Part shown: in pieces, positions 1-9,775 of the stretch | Position numbering within the stretch: the first letter of the stretch is position 1 | Layout: each line of letters opens with the position of its first letter | Source: Lysobacter ciconiae | Lineage (GTDB): Bacteria > Pseudomonadota > Gammaproteobacteria > Xanthomonadales > Xanthomonadaceae | Assembly: GCF_015209725.1 (NCBI RefSeq) | Contig: NZ_CP063656.1 | Location: 2,773,001-2,837,000 of the forward strand | Direction of reading: 5' to 3' | Length of the DNA stretch: 64,000 bases | Translations under genes and position numbers: made by a program | The notes under the pieces: generated by a model | The model's input: only the letters and a program-made list of their open reading frames with translations | The model's database searches: none | Told to the model about the DNA's origin: nothing

Positions 1-113
1 TGGCGCGGACGATCGCCGACCTGGCCGGCAGTCCACAGATCCAGACCACGCACCTGAGCGAGGCGATCGGCTACCGGCGAGTGGATCGCGGGATGCCCTT
101 GGCAACCGCCTGA
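1..113 (+). CDS. comM: C-terminal end of ComM/YifB-family AAA+ ATPase (partial)
   Basis: Only the last 36 codons lie in the window; the reading frame begins at base 3 and ends with TGA at 111-113. The residues ARTIADLAG followed by a short helix and LSEAIGYRRVDR match the C-terminal lid region of the Mg-chelatase-like ComM/YifB family, a hexameric helicase that promotes branch migration during natural transformation. The identification rests on this short tail only, so neither the ATPase motifs nor the start can be checked. Confidence 0.65.
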   Translation, partial: ARTIADLAGSPQIQTTHLSEAIGYRRVDRGMPLATA

Positions 114-165
114 AGGATTGACCGCGCATCAACCCGTCACCGGTGATTCGGCGGCGGCCGCTCGC

Positions 166-378
166 CTATTTGGCGATCTTTTCCAGTGCGCTGCCCTTAT
201 GCGCGGCGATGTGATCGGTCTTGTCGCTCTTTATCTCGTACTGCGGCTCCTCCGCGCTGGCGCGATGGGTGTGGCCCTTGTAGTCGAAATCACGCTTGTG
301 AACCTTGGTGATCCTGCCGCTGACGTGGCCGGCTTCCGAGTTCCAGCGCACGTGGTCGCCCACCTTGAATTCCGCCAT
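166..378 (-). CDS. Small Hva1/Tudor-domain protein (DUF2945)
   Basis: A 70-residue protein starting MAEFKVGDHVRWNSEAGHVS and ending SALEKIAK. The opening (KVGDxVxWNSExG...GxI...) and the central YEIKSDKT are typical of the hypervirulence-associated Tudor-like family (PF11160, DUF2945), a small beta-barrel of unknown function found in many bacteria. A longer in-frame start exists upstream, but the ATG at 376-378 is preceded by a strong GAGGAGG Shine-Dalgarno, so the short form is chosen. It sits alone downstream of aceA on the same strand. Function is unknown beyond the fold assignment. Confidence 0.75.
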   Translation of the reverse strand: MAEFKVGDHVRWNSEAGHVSGRITKVHKRDFDYKGHTHRASAEEPQYEIKSDKTDHIAAHKGSALEKIAK

Positions 379-442
379 GACACCCTCCTCTCGCTTCAAC
401 AGGGGGCGGGGACGCGCGGTAGCCGATACTCCCGGCGCGCTC

Positions 443-474
443 AAAACCAGTGCCGCCCCTTCCATGGGGCAGCA
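443..474 (-). terminator. Possible terminator after aceA
   Basis: On the minus strand a hairpin (GCCCC paired with GGGGC, plus an outer TGC/GCA after one mismatch) lies about 30 bases past the aceA stop codon and is followed four bases later by TTTT. The stem is short and the U tract weak, so this is tentative. Confidence 0.35.
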
Positions 475-505
475 TCCTCCCGCGCGGGTGGTGGGCGCGT
501 CAGCG

Positions 506-1801
506 TCAGGCCAGCGCCGGCTCGCTCTGGAACTGCTCCTCCTCGGTCGACCCGGTCAGGGCGGTGGTCGAGGACTGTCCGCTCTGGATGACCTGGGTGA
601 CCGAATCGAAATAACCGGTGCCGACCTCGCGCTGGTGCTTGACCGCGGTGAAGCCTTCGCTGGCAGCGGCGAATTCGGCCTGCTGCAGCTCGACGAAAGC
701 GCTCATCTGGCGCTGCGCGTAGCCGCGGGCGAGGTGGAACATGCCGTAGTTCAGTGCGTGGAAGCCGGCCAGGGTGATGAACTGGAACTTGTAGCCCATC
801 GCCGCCAGTTCGATCTGAAAGCGGGCGATGGTCGCGTCGTCCAGGTTGGCCTTCCAGTTGAAGCTGGGCGAGCAGTTGTAGGCCAGCAGCTTGCCCGGGG
901 ACCTGGCGTGGATCGCCTCGGCGAACCGGCGCGCAAACTCCAGGTCCGGCTTGCCGGTCTCGCACCACACCAGGTCGGCGTAGGGCGCGTAGGCCAGGCC
1001 GCGGCTGATCGCCTGGTCGATGCCCTTGCGGGTCTTGTAGAAGCCTTCGACGGTGCGTTCGCCGGTGACGAACGGGGCATCGGTCGGGTCGATGTCGGAC
1101 GTCAGCAGGTCGGCGGCTTCGGCGTCGGTACGGGCGACGATCAGGGTCGGCACGCCCATGACATCGGCGGCCAGACGCGCGGCGACCAGCTTTTCGATCG
1201 CCTCCCGGGTCGGCACCAGCACCTTGCCGCCCATGTGGCCGCACTTCTTCGCACTGGCCAGTTGGTCCTCGAAATGCACCCCGGCCGCGCCGGCCTCGAT
1301 CATGCCCTTCATCAGCTCGAACGCGTTCAGCACGCCGCCAAAACCGGCCTCCGCGTCGGCGACGATCGGCTGCAGAAAGTCGATGTCACCGCTGCCTTCG
1401 GCGCACTGGATCTGGTCGGCGCGCAGAAGTGTGTTGTTGATGCGCTTGACCACCGCCGGCACCGAGTCGGCCGGGTACAGCGACTGGTCCGGGTACATCT
1501 GCCCGCCCAGGTTGGCGTCGGCGGCGACCTGCCAGCCGGAGAGGTAGATCGCCTTCAGTCCGGCCTTGACCTGCTGCATGGCTTGGTTGCCGGTCAGCGC
1601 GCCCAGGGCGTTGACGAAATCCTCGCGCTGCAGTGACTGCCACAGCTTGTCGGCGCCCAGGCGGGCCAGGCTGTGCTCGACGGCGACGGTGCCACGCAGA
1701 CGCACGACCTCCTCGGCCGAGTAGGGACGGGTGATGCCCTTCCAGCGGGGGTTGGTGTTCCAGTCGTCACGGATCTGATCGGCGGTGGGTTGAGTGCTCA
1801 T
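506..1801 (-). CDS. aceA: Isocitrate lyase
   Basis: Cleaves isocitrate to glyoxylate and succinate, the first step of the glyoxylate shunt, in the cytoplasm. The 431-residue product has the family length. It carries the catalytic KKCGHMGGK segment near residue 190, the substrate-loop region AIYLSGWQVAADAN and VARTDAEAADLL. The start MSTQPTADQ is chosen over a longer upstream frame because it matches usual isocitrate lyase N-termini and has an AGGA about 8 bases upstream. It is the second gene of an aceB-aceA operon, 55 bases after aceB, and both are divergent from a LysR-type regulator. No features are missing or broken. Confidence 0.96.
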   Translation of the reverse strand: MSTQPTADQIRDDWNTNPRWKGITRPYSAEEVVRLRGTVAVEHSLARLGADKLWQSLQREDFVNALGALTGNQAMQQVKAGLKAIYLSGWQVAADANLGGQMYPDQSLYPADSVPAVVKRINNTLLRADQIQCAEGSGDIDFLQPIVADAEAGFGGVLNAFELMKGMIEAGAAGVHFEDQLASAKKCGHMGGKVLVPTREAIEKLVAARLAADVMGVPTLIVARTDAEAADLLTSDIDPTDAPFVTGERTVEGFYKTRKGIDQAISRGLAYAPYADLVWCETGKPDLEFARRFAEAIHARSPGKLLAYNCSPSFNWKANLDDATIARFQIELAAMGYKFQFITLAGFHALNYGMFHLARGYAQRQMSAFVELQQAEFAAASEGFTAVKHQREVGTGYFDSVTQVIQSGQSSTTALTGSTEEEQFQSEPALA

Positions 1802-1856
1802 GGCGATGTCCTGTGTGGGGTTGCATTCGGGGCGGAGCAGGAAGAAGCGGCGCGCG

Positions 1857-3539
<1,683 letters not shown>

Positions 3540-3617
3540 GCCGTTGCTCCAGTGCTTGGGGCACTCGACCATGCGTCGCCGGTCGCTTTATTTACAATTC
3601 AGATATATCAATACGAT

Positions 3618-3636
3618 GTATAAGGTCCGCTTATAC
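3618..3636. promoter_or_regulatory. LysR-type dyad (T-N11-A box) between aceB and the regulator
   Basis: A perfect inverted repeat, GTATAAG, five bases, CTTATAC, lies in the AT-rich divergent spacer between aceB and the LysR gene. It contains ATAA-N7-TTAT, that is, T at 3621 and A at 3633 eleven bases apart, the classic LysR-family recognition pattern. Its place 50 bases upstream of the regulator start and 79 bases upstream of aceB fits a shared operator for autoregulation and control of the glyoxylate shunt. Binding is inferred. Confidence 0.65.
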
Positions 3637-3686
3637 CCGGTACCGGAACCGACGTTGGACCGGTGAAACCGGGCACAGGAGTACCC

Positions 3687-4658
3687 ATGAGCATCGAGCC
3701 ATCACCGGCGACGCCCCGCTTTTCCTACAAGGGCGATCGACTCAAACCGCTTCGCGCGTTCTGCCAGACGGTGCGGCTGGGGTCGGTTTCCCGCGCCGCC
3801 GAGGCGCTGTTCCTGAGCCAGCCGGCGGTGAGCCTGCAGTTGCAGGCGCTGGAGCGCGACCTGGGCGAACGGTTGCTGGAGCGCAGCGGCCGACGCCTGG
3901 TGATGACCCGCCAGGGCGAGGCCCTCTACGACCTGGCGCGACCGTTGGTGGAGGGCATCGACGAACTGCCGGACGCGTTCCGCAAGCAGCTGCGCGGGAT
4001 GGATGGCGGCGAGCTCAACGTCGCGGCCGGCAGCTCGACCATCCTCTACCTGTTGCCGCCGATCGTCGCCGCTTTCCGGGCCGCGCATCCGGAGGTACGC
4101 CTGAACCTGCACAACGTGACCGGCGCCGGCGGGCTGGAGCTGCTGCGCTCCGACGAGGTGGACCTCGCGGTGGGTTCGATGCTCGACGTTCCCGGCGACC
4201 TGGATTACGCGCCGGTGATGCGTTTCGAACCGATGCTGATCACCCCGCCGGACCATCCGCTGGCGACCCGGGCCAAATTCGACCTGGCCGACCTGTCCCC
4301 CTACGGACTCATCCTGCCGCCGCAGCGCCTGACCACGTATCGCATGGTCGATCTGGTGTTCCAGCGCCATCAGGTGCCCTACACGGTCGCCCTGGAAGTC
4401 GGCGGCTGGGAGGTCATCAAGCAGTACGTGGCGATGGGGCTGGGGATCAGCATCGTCACCGCGATCTGCCTGACCGAAGCCGACAAGGACCGGTTGGCGT
4501 CACGCTCGCTCGCCGAATGGTTTCCCTACCGCAGCTACGGCGTGGTGGTGCGGCGCGGCAAGTACCTCAGCCCACAGGCGCGCGCATTCACTGAACTGAT
4601 CAAGCCCGACCTGTTTACCCGCCGCGACCGCGACGACAGCGGCCCGTCGGAGCGCTGA
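3687..4658 (+). CDS. CysB-like LysR-family transcriptional regulator
   Basis: A 323-residue regulator. The N-terminal winged helix-turn-helix reads LRAFCQTVRLGSVSRAAEAL then FLSQPAVSLQLQALE, and is followed by a periplasmic-binding-like effector domain with GELNVAAGSSTILYLLP and an end region VAMGLGISIVTAICL. The effector half is of the CysB/Cbl subgroup. The ATG at 3687 has AGGAG six bases upstream; a GTG at 3663 is less likely. It is transcribed away from aceB-aceA across a LysR-type dyad, so control of the glyoxylate shunt is the natural inference, though a sulfur-related role cannot be excluded. Its end is three bases from the convergent glycosyltransferase gene. Confidence 0.88.
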   Translation: MSIEPSPATPRFSYKGDRLKPLRAFCQTVRLGSVSRAAEALFLSQPAVSLQLQALERDLGERLLERSGRRLVMTRQGEALYDLARPLVEGIDELPDAFRKQLRGMDGGELNVAAGSSTILYLLPPIVAAFRAAHPEVRLNLHNVTGAGGLELLRSDEVDLAVGSMLDVPGDLDYAPVMRFEPMLITPPDHPLATRAKFDLADLSPYGLILPPQRLTTYRMVDLVFQRHQVPYTVALEVGGWEVIKQYVAMGLGISIVTAICLTEADKDRLASRSLAEWFPYRSYGVVVRRGKYLSPQARAFTELIKPDLFTRRDRDDSGPSER

Positions 4659-4661
4659 TTC

Positions 4662-6113
4662 TCAATGGCGGATCGCGCGCGGCCGGCGACGCCCCCTCGC
4701 GTCGCGTCGGACATGCCAGTCCAGATCGCGCTTCCACCACCGGCGGATCGCGAACCAGCCCAGTGCGATCGGCTCCTGCAGGATCAGCAGATAGCGGACC
4801 GGCGCCCATGCGAGCGCCTGCAGGGCTGCGCGCAAACGCGGGCCGGAGGCGAAGCGCGCGGCAATGAAGCAGGTGGCGAGGACTTCGAGAGCGACGACGA
4901 TCGCCAGCGCCGTCCATTGTCCTGCCAGGGTCAGCACCCACAGCAGCACCGGGTAGCCGATGCGCTCCAGCGCGATCAGCGCCAGCGGCGTTCCCAGCGG
5001 CCGCCCGCTCTCACGGGTGATCCGCTCGCCGAATCCCTGTCGGTAGGGCTCCTGGACCCGTCGCTCCGCCTTGCCCCGGCGCCACTGTGCGGCATCCTCG
5101 CGGCGCGCTCGACCCGGCATGCGCAAGCGTCGCAGCGGACTGCGCAACAGCACGTCGAAATAGTGGTGGAGCTGCAGGAACCCCGCGCTCCAGCGCCGCG
5201 AGTGTTCCGGCAGGCGCAGGAGCGACGGCGCTCGCGTGCGGGCCACCACATCGGGCACGCGGATGTTGCGGTAGCCGGCGTTCATCAGCGCCAGCGCGAT
5301 GAAATGGTCCTCCAGCGCGGTGAAGTCGTCCCCGCGGATCGGCTCGTAGCGGTGGAAGAGGTCGCGCAGGTAGCGGCGCCGGTAGGCCACCGCGCCACCG
5401 CTGCCAATCGGCACGCCCCCGTCCACACGCGATACGCCGGCGTCGAGGAAGTCCTGCTGCAGCACGGCCATGTGCGCGTGGTAGCCCTGCGACATACGCT
5501 GCAGCGCGGTCTGCCAGCGATTGTCCGGTCGTTGGCGATGCGCGTAGTCGTCGTCACCTAGCCAGTTGCGGAACGGCGCGGAGGTTTCCAGCCGTTCACG
5601 CGCGGACTCCTGCAAGGGCAGCATCCGTCCGCTGGCACTGGCGATGCCCACGCCCTGGTACAGCTCGCAGATGCAGCGCTCGATATAGTCCGGCGACTCA
5701 AGCACCGCGTCCGCGTCCAGCACCAGCAGCACGTCGCCCTCGAACTCGCGCGACTGGCGCTTCAGCGTGACCACGCGGCCGATCGACCAGCCGCGGGCAA
5801 TCGTTTCCAGCCGTATGCCGTTGGCGCGGGCGAACTCGCGGGCCAGCTGCAGGCTGTGGTCGCGATCGATGCCGCCGTCGTCCACCAGCAATACCCGCCG
5901 CGGCAGCCGGGTCTGACCCAGCAGCGATGCCAGGCAGTGGACGACGGTGTCGTGATGGCGGCACACCGGGATCACGACATCGACCACCGCGTGGCGCCAG
6001 TCTTCGGCCGGCGTGGGCACGGTCGGGTCGGGCGGCCGCAGATGGCCCAGCATCGCCCACCACGCACCCGGCCCGGCCGCGAACCAGGGTGCGCGGGCCA
6101 CGCTCAGCTCCAT
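4662..6113 (-). CDS. Membrane-associated family 2 glycosyltransferase
   Basis: A 483-residue protein with a GT-A fold. VVDVVIPVCRHHDTVVHCLASL with LLVDDGG begins the nucleotide-binding half, LLVLDADAVLE supplies the DxD metal motif, ALEDHFIALAL the ED acid region, and EHSRRWSAGFLQ an (Q/R)xxRW-type motif as in processive synthases. Three hydrophobic stretches lie at the C-terminus (IGYPVLLWVLTLAG, LAIVVALEVLATCFIAA, PVRYLLILQEPIALGW). It most likely polymerises or transfers sugars at the inner membrane for a surface glycan. The donor and acceptor are unknown. The start ATG lacks a clear Shine-Dalgarno, so a start some residues further in is possible. No glycan cluster surrounds it. Confidence 0.8.
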   Translation of the reverse strand: MELSVARAPWFAAGPGAWWAMLGHLRPPDPTVPTPAEDWRHAVVDVVIPVCRHHDTVVHCLASLLGQTRLPRRVLLVDDGGIDRDHSLQLAREFARANGIRLETIARGWSIGRVVTLKRQSREFEGDVLLVLDADAVLESPDYIERCICELYQGVGIASASGRMLPLQESARERLETSAPFRNWLGDDDYAHRQRPDNRWQTALQRMSQGYHAHMAVLQQDFLDAGVSRVDGGVPIGSGGAVAYRRRYLRDLFHRYEPIRGDDFTALEDHFIALALMNAGYRNIRVPDVVARTRAPSLLRLPEHSRRWSAGFLQLHHYFDVLLRSPLRRLRMPGRARREDAAQWRRGKAERRVQEPYRQGFGERITRESGRPLGTPLALIALERIGYPVLLWVLTLAGQWTALAIVVALEVLATCFIAARFASGPRLRAALQALAWAPVRYLLILQEPIALGWFAIRRWWKRDLDWHVRRDARGRRRPRAIRH

Positions 6114-6215
6114 CGGGCGTGCCGGCCCGGCTGCTTGGTGCGGCGCGAATTCATGCGGCGTGACTGCTCCGGCAACGGGGAGGCCGCGCTACGCGGCGGA
6201 TGCTGCGACGAGTTG

Positions 6216-6257
6216 TGTGATGAGTTTTGTGACTAGCTCTGTGACGCTCTCTGTGAC
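6216..6257. repeat. Four direct repeats of TGTGA at a 12-base period
   Basis: TGTGA begins at 6216, 6228, 6240 and 6252, each unit being TGTGA plus seven variable bases. The array lies in the 171-base spacer between two same-strand genes, upstream of the glycosyltransferase start. It could be a slipped-strand microsatellite or a set of phased binding sites. No gene is seen in this spacer. Confidence 0.6.
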
Positions 6258-6284
6258 GAGCGTCGCAATAATCATGCCAGTCGT

Positions 6285-6908
6285 TCAGGCGTCGTGCAGC
6301 TTTCCCTTGGATACCGCCCGGTACCACGCGCGGATCCGCTGCATGTCGGCCTCCATGTCAGCGCCGGTCCGGAACGGCGGCGCGACCACCAGGCGGCGCT
6401 GCGGGTAGTGGAAGTACACCGGCAGTATCGGCACGCCGGCCGCATCGGCGATCTTCCAGAAGCCGCTCTTCCAGCGCTCCACCGGCTTGCGGGTGCCTTC
6501 CGGGGCCAGCCCGAACCAGAGCCGCTCGGCGTCGCGCAACATCGCGGTCGCCTGCTCCACAACGCCGTGCGCGGCGCGGCGGTTGACCGGAATCACGCCG
6601 AGCTTGCGCAACAGCCACCCCAGCCCGGGCACCCGGAACAACGAGTCCTTGCCGAGGATCCGCACGTCCACGCCCAGCGCCAGCTTGGCCGCGAACCCCC
6701 ACACCGCGTCCCAGTTGGACGAATGCGGCGCACCGATCAACACCACCCGCGGCAGGTCGGGGAACTCGCCGGTCATGCGCCAACCGCCCAGGCGCAGCAC
6801 CGTGCGGCCGAACCAGCGTCCAAAGCGGCTGGGCCGCACGCGCGGCACATTGGGCGGCAACGTGGGCACGCTGCCTGCCGGTACTTCCGGGTCGTCTCTC
6901 GCCGTCAT
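6285..6908 (-). CDS. PlsC-like lysophospholipid/glycerol acyltransferase family protein
   Basis: A 207-residue protein with the acyltransferase signature: APHSSNWD holds the catalytic H-x4-D at about residues 62-67, followed by GKDSLFRVPGLGWLLRKLGV and APEGTRKPVERWKSGFWKIA, the substrate phosphate-binding EGTR block. It lacks long membrane segments, as do short members of the family. The family transfers acyl chains to lysolipids or glycerol phosphates; the exact acceptor is unknown. It lies 60 bases downstream of arfB on the same strand. The proline-rich N-terminus (residues 1-25) is not part of the domain. Confidence 0.85.
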   Translation of the reverse strand: MTARDDPEVPAGSVPTLPPNVPRVRPSRFGRWFGRTVLRLGGWRMTGEFPDLPRVVLIGAPHSSNWDAVWGFAAKLALGVDVRILGKDSLFRVPGLGWLLRKLGVIPVNRRAAHGVVEQATAMLRDAERLWFGLAPEGTRKPVERWKSGFWKIADAAGVPILPVYFHYPQRRLVVAPPFRTGADMEADMQRIRAWYRAVSKGKLHDA

Positions 6909-6968
6909 CGAGCGCCCATCTCCCCTGCTCTGCTCTACGTCGATGATCGCACCAAGCCGCCGCCGCGA

Positions 6969-7385
6969 TCAGTCCCAGTCGGTCCGCGAGCGTCCCTGCT
7001 TGATGGTGCCGCGCTCGCGCTTGCCGGCCAGCCGCCGTTCCTTGGAGCCACGGGTCGGACGCGTCGGAATCCGCTTCTTCGGCGCGTGCAGGCTCTGGCC
7101 GATGAACGCCGCCAGCCGCTCGCGCGCGTCCTCTCGGTTGCGGTCCTGGGTGCGCAGGGTCTGCGCATTGATGACCAGCACCCCGTCGGCGGTGATGCGG
7201 CGATCGCGACGGGCCAGCAGGCGGGCGCGCACCGGCTCGGGCAACGACGGCGACTGGGCAATGTCGAAACGCAACTCGACCGCCGTCGATACCTTGTTCA
7301 CGTTCTGCCCGCCCGGACCGGCCGAGCGCACGAAACGCTCGACCAGTTCGGACTCGGGAATGACGATGTTGCCGATCCGGACCAT
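6969..7385 (-). CDS. arfB: Peptidyl-tRNA hydrolase ArfB (ribosome rescue factor)
   Basis: A 138-residue release-factor-like protein that frees ribosomes stalled on non-stop mRNA by hydrolysing peptidyl-tRNA. The catalytic GGQ lies in RSAGPGGQNVNKVSTAVELRF near residues 25-27, followed by the usual domain and a basic C-terminal tail (PKKRIPTRPTRGSKERRLAGKRERG) that would enter the empty mRNA channel. The length matches YaeJ/ArfB. It starts nine bases after the truC stop and is probably co-transcribed with it. Confidence 0.93.
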   Translation of the reverse strand: MVRIGNIVIPESELVERFVRSAGPGGQNVNKVSTAVELRFDIAQSPSLPEPVRARLLARRDRRITADGVLVINAQTLRTQDRNREDARERLAAFIGQSLHAPKKRIPTRPTRGSKERRLAGKRERGTIKQGRSRTDWD

Positions 7386-7394
7386 GCCCGGAGT

Positions 7395-8090
7395 CTAGAA
7401 GTACGCCAGCGCCCTGGCGAACTGGGCGTCCGGCGGCGCAATGGCTTCCAGCGCTTCTCCGCTCGCCGGGTGGGCGAACGCGAGCCGGTGGGCGTGCAGC
7501 AGCATGCGGTGGATGCCGACCATGCGGAAGGCCCGGTTGTGGCGACCGTCGCCGTGGCTGGTATCGCCGATCAGGTGGTGGGAGACGTGCTTGAGGTGGC
7601 GGCGGATCTGGCGGAAGCGTCCGGTCACCGGTTGCACCTGCACCAGCGCGTAGCGCGAGCTGGCAAAGCCGGAGGAGGGCCAGTCGCACTCGGTCCGCGC
7701 CAGGACCTGGAAGCGGGTCTGCGCCGGCTTCTTCACCGGTTTGCCGGGGCCGCCGTCGAGCGGGTGGTCGACATCGAAATCCGCCTCCGGCCAGCCGCGG
7801 CAGATCGCGCGGTAGTCCCGGTGCAGCTCGCCGGCCATGACCGCCTTGCCCAGAGTCGAGGCGGCGTCACGGTCGAAGGCCAGCAGCAGGCAGCCGCTGG
7901 TGGCACGGTCCAGGCGGTGGACCAGGAACACCTTGCGCCCGAACTGCCCGCGCAAGCGGTCGGCGGCAAAATCGGTCTCGCCCCGGGCCAGCGCGCTGTC
8001 GTGGACCATCAGTCCGGCCGGCTTGTTGATCACGGCCAGCCACTCGTCCTGGTAAACCACCGGCAGGGCAAGCGCTGCAGGATCGCTCAA
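7395..8090 (-). CDS. truC: tRNA pseudouridine synthase of the RluA/TruC family
   Basis: About 231 residues. Key blocks are VVYQDEWLAVINKPAGLMVH, the catalytic-Asp block VHRLDRATSGCLLLA, and GRFRQIRRHLKHVSHHLIGD with THGDGRHNR-type residues. The last of these, with the YQDEW opening, resembles TruC, which makes pseudouridine 65 in tRNA. The start is uncertain. The ubiB stop TGA lies inside the codon pair TTGAGC, so a TTG at 8088-8090 would overlap it by two bases and give a normal-length protein. The only longer in-frame start, at 8165, would add 25 basic residues without homology. Translational coupling to ubiB is likely. Confidence 0.85.
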   Translation of the reverse strand: MSDPAALALPVVYQDEWLAVINKPAGLMVHDSALARGETDFAADRLRGQFGRKVFLVHRLDRATSGCLLLAFDRDAASTLGKAVMAGELHRDYRAICRGWPEADFDVDHPLDGGPGKPVKKPAQTRFQVLARTECDWPSSGFASSRYALVQVQPVTGRFRQIRRHLKHVSHHLIGDTSHGDGRHNRAFRMVGIHRMLLHAHRLAFAHPASGEALEAIAPPDAQFARALAYF

Positions 8091-9775
8091 CGGCGCGGCC
8101 ACGCCAGCAGCATCGCCGCGACGCCGGCGATCCCGGCTATCCACGAGGCGACCGGGACCGACCACTGCCCGGCGCCGCCGGCATCAAAGCCGTACAGCAC
8201 CGCCGAGGCGACCAGCAGGCCGCTGCCCAGGATCGCCGCGACCGTGCGCTTCTGGGTTTCGCGCGCGGTGCGGGCCAGTTCGGCCAGGTCCGCCGAGCGC
8301 ATCCGCAACTCGTGTTCGCCGCGCACCTGCTGGGTCAGCCAGGTGTGCAGCAGGCGCGGCATCTCCGGCGCGTGGGTCACCAGTTCGGGCAGATGGCGAC
8401 GGAACTCGCGCAGCAGGCGCCGCGGACTGTAACGGGCGGCGAGGATCTTCTTCAGCACCGGCTTGGCCACGCCCCAGATGTCGATGCGCGGATCCAGCTG
8501 GCGTCCCAGGCCCTCGATGTTGAGCAGGGTTTTCTGCAGCAGGATCAGCTGCGGCTGCAGGGTCAGCTGGTGTCGCTGGGCGGTGCGGAACAGCTTGACC
8601 AGCACCTCGGCCAGCGAAATCTCGCTCAGCGGCCGGGTGAAGTAGGGCTCGCAGACGCCGCGCACGGCGGCCTCCAGCTCGTCCAGGCGGCTGTCAGCCG
8701 GCATCCAGCCCGCGCGCAGATGCAGCTCGGCGATGCGCCGGTAATCGCGGTTGAAGATCGCCATGAAGTTCTCCGCCAGGTAGTACTGGTCGTCGTCGGA
8801 GAGCTGGCCCATGATCCCGAAATCCAGCGCGATGAAGCGCGGGTTGGCCTTGCGGGCGGGGTCGATGTCGACCCAGATGTTGCCGGCGTGCGCATCGGCG
8901 TGGAAGAAGTTGTCGCGGAACACCTGGGTGTAGAACACCCGCACGCCCTTGGCCGCCAGCGCCGGGCGGTCGATCCCGGCGGCGTCCAGCGCCTGGATGT
9001 CGTCGGAAGGGATGCCATACACCCGCTCCAGGGTCAGCGCCTTGCCGGCGGTGTGGCTCCAGATCACCTCCGGCACGTACAGGTCGTCGCTGGGCGAGCC
9101 GTCCGCCTGGGTCCAGAAGCGCCGCAATACGCTGGCGTTTGCCCCTTCGCGCTCAAGGTCGAGCTCGGCGGCCAGCGTGCTTTCAATCTCGGCGACGATC
9201 GCGCGCGGGCGGATCTTCTCCGCGCGCGGATGGGTCCGCTCGACAATCCCGGCCAGCGCGCTCAACAGGCCGATGTCGGCTGCGACCTGATCTTCGATGC
9301 CCGGCCGCAGGACCTTGACCACCACCTCGCGCCCCGGATTGCCGCCGGACGCCGGCAAGGTCGCCGCATGGACTTGGGCGATGGAGGCCGAAGCCAGCGG
9401 AGTGGTGTGAAAGCTGGCGAACGCGGCCTCGACCGGCCGGCCCAGCGACGCTTCCACGATCGCCCGCGCGACCTCGCCATCGAACGGCGCGACGTTGTCC
9501 TGCAGGGTCGACAGCTCGACCGCGATGTCGGGTGGCACCAGGTCCGGGCGGGTCGACAGGATCTGGCCGAACTTGACGAAGATCGGCCCGAGCTCCTGCA
9601 GGGCCAGGCGCAGGCGGACGCCGCGCGGCTGGGACACAATTTCCGCCGACGCGCGCGGCACGAACGGCCGCGCCAGCTTCAACCAACGCTCGGCCGAGGT
9701 GCCCTCAAGCAGCTCGTCGAGCCGGTAGCGCAGGAGTACGCGACCGATGCGCCAGGCGCGCAGGGCCGCTTTCAC
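8087..9775 (-). CDS. ubiB: UbiB, atypical ABC1/AarF kinase-like ubiquinone biosynthesis protein
   Basis: A 562-residue ADCK/UbiB protein needed for coenzyme Q synthesis, an ATPase associated with the inner membrane. Visible features are the KxGQ block ELGPIFVKFGQILSTRPDL, an alanine-rich nucleotide loop PLASASIAQVHAA, the invariant Lys in REVVVKVLRPGI, HADAHAGNIWVD replacing the kinase catalytic loop, and ALDFGIMGQL as the DFG. Two hydrophobic segments end the protein. It begins with GTG overlapping the ubiJ stop (GTGA), so the two are translationally coupled. The usual third partner, ubiE, is not next to them. Confidence 0.94.
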   Translation of the reverse strand: MKAALRAWRIGRVLLRYRLDELLEGTSAERWLKLARPFVPRASAEIVSQPRGVRLRLALQELGPIFVKFGQILSTRPDLVPPDIAVELSTLQDNVAPFDGEVARAIVEASLGRPVEAAFASFHTTPLASASIAQVHAATLPASGGNPGREVVVKVLRPGIEDQVAADIGLLSALAGIVERTHPRAEKIRPRAIVAEIESTLAAELDLEREGANASVLRRFWTQADGSPSDDLYVPEVIWSHTAGKALTLERVYGIPSDDIQALDAAGIDRPALAAKGVRVFYTQVFRDNFFHADAHAGNIWVDIDPARKANPRFIALDFGIMGQLSDDDQYYLAENFMAIFNRDYRRIAELHLRAGWMPADSRLDELEAAVRGVCEPYFTRPLSEISLAEVLVKLFRTAQRHQLTLQPQLILLQKTLLNIEGLGRQLDPRIDIWGVAKPVLKKILAARYSPRRLLREFRRHLPELVTHAPEMPRLLHTWLTQQVRGEHELRMRSADLAELARTARETQKRTVAAILGSGLLVASAVLYGFDAGGAGQWSVPVASWIAGIAGVAAMLLAWPRR

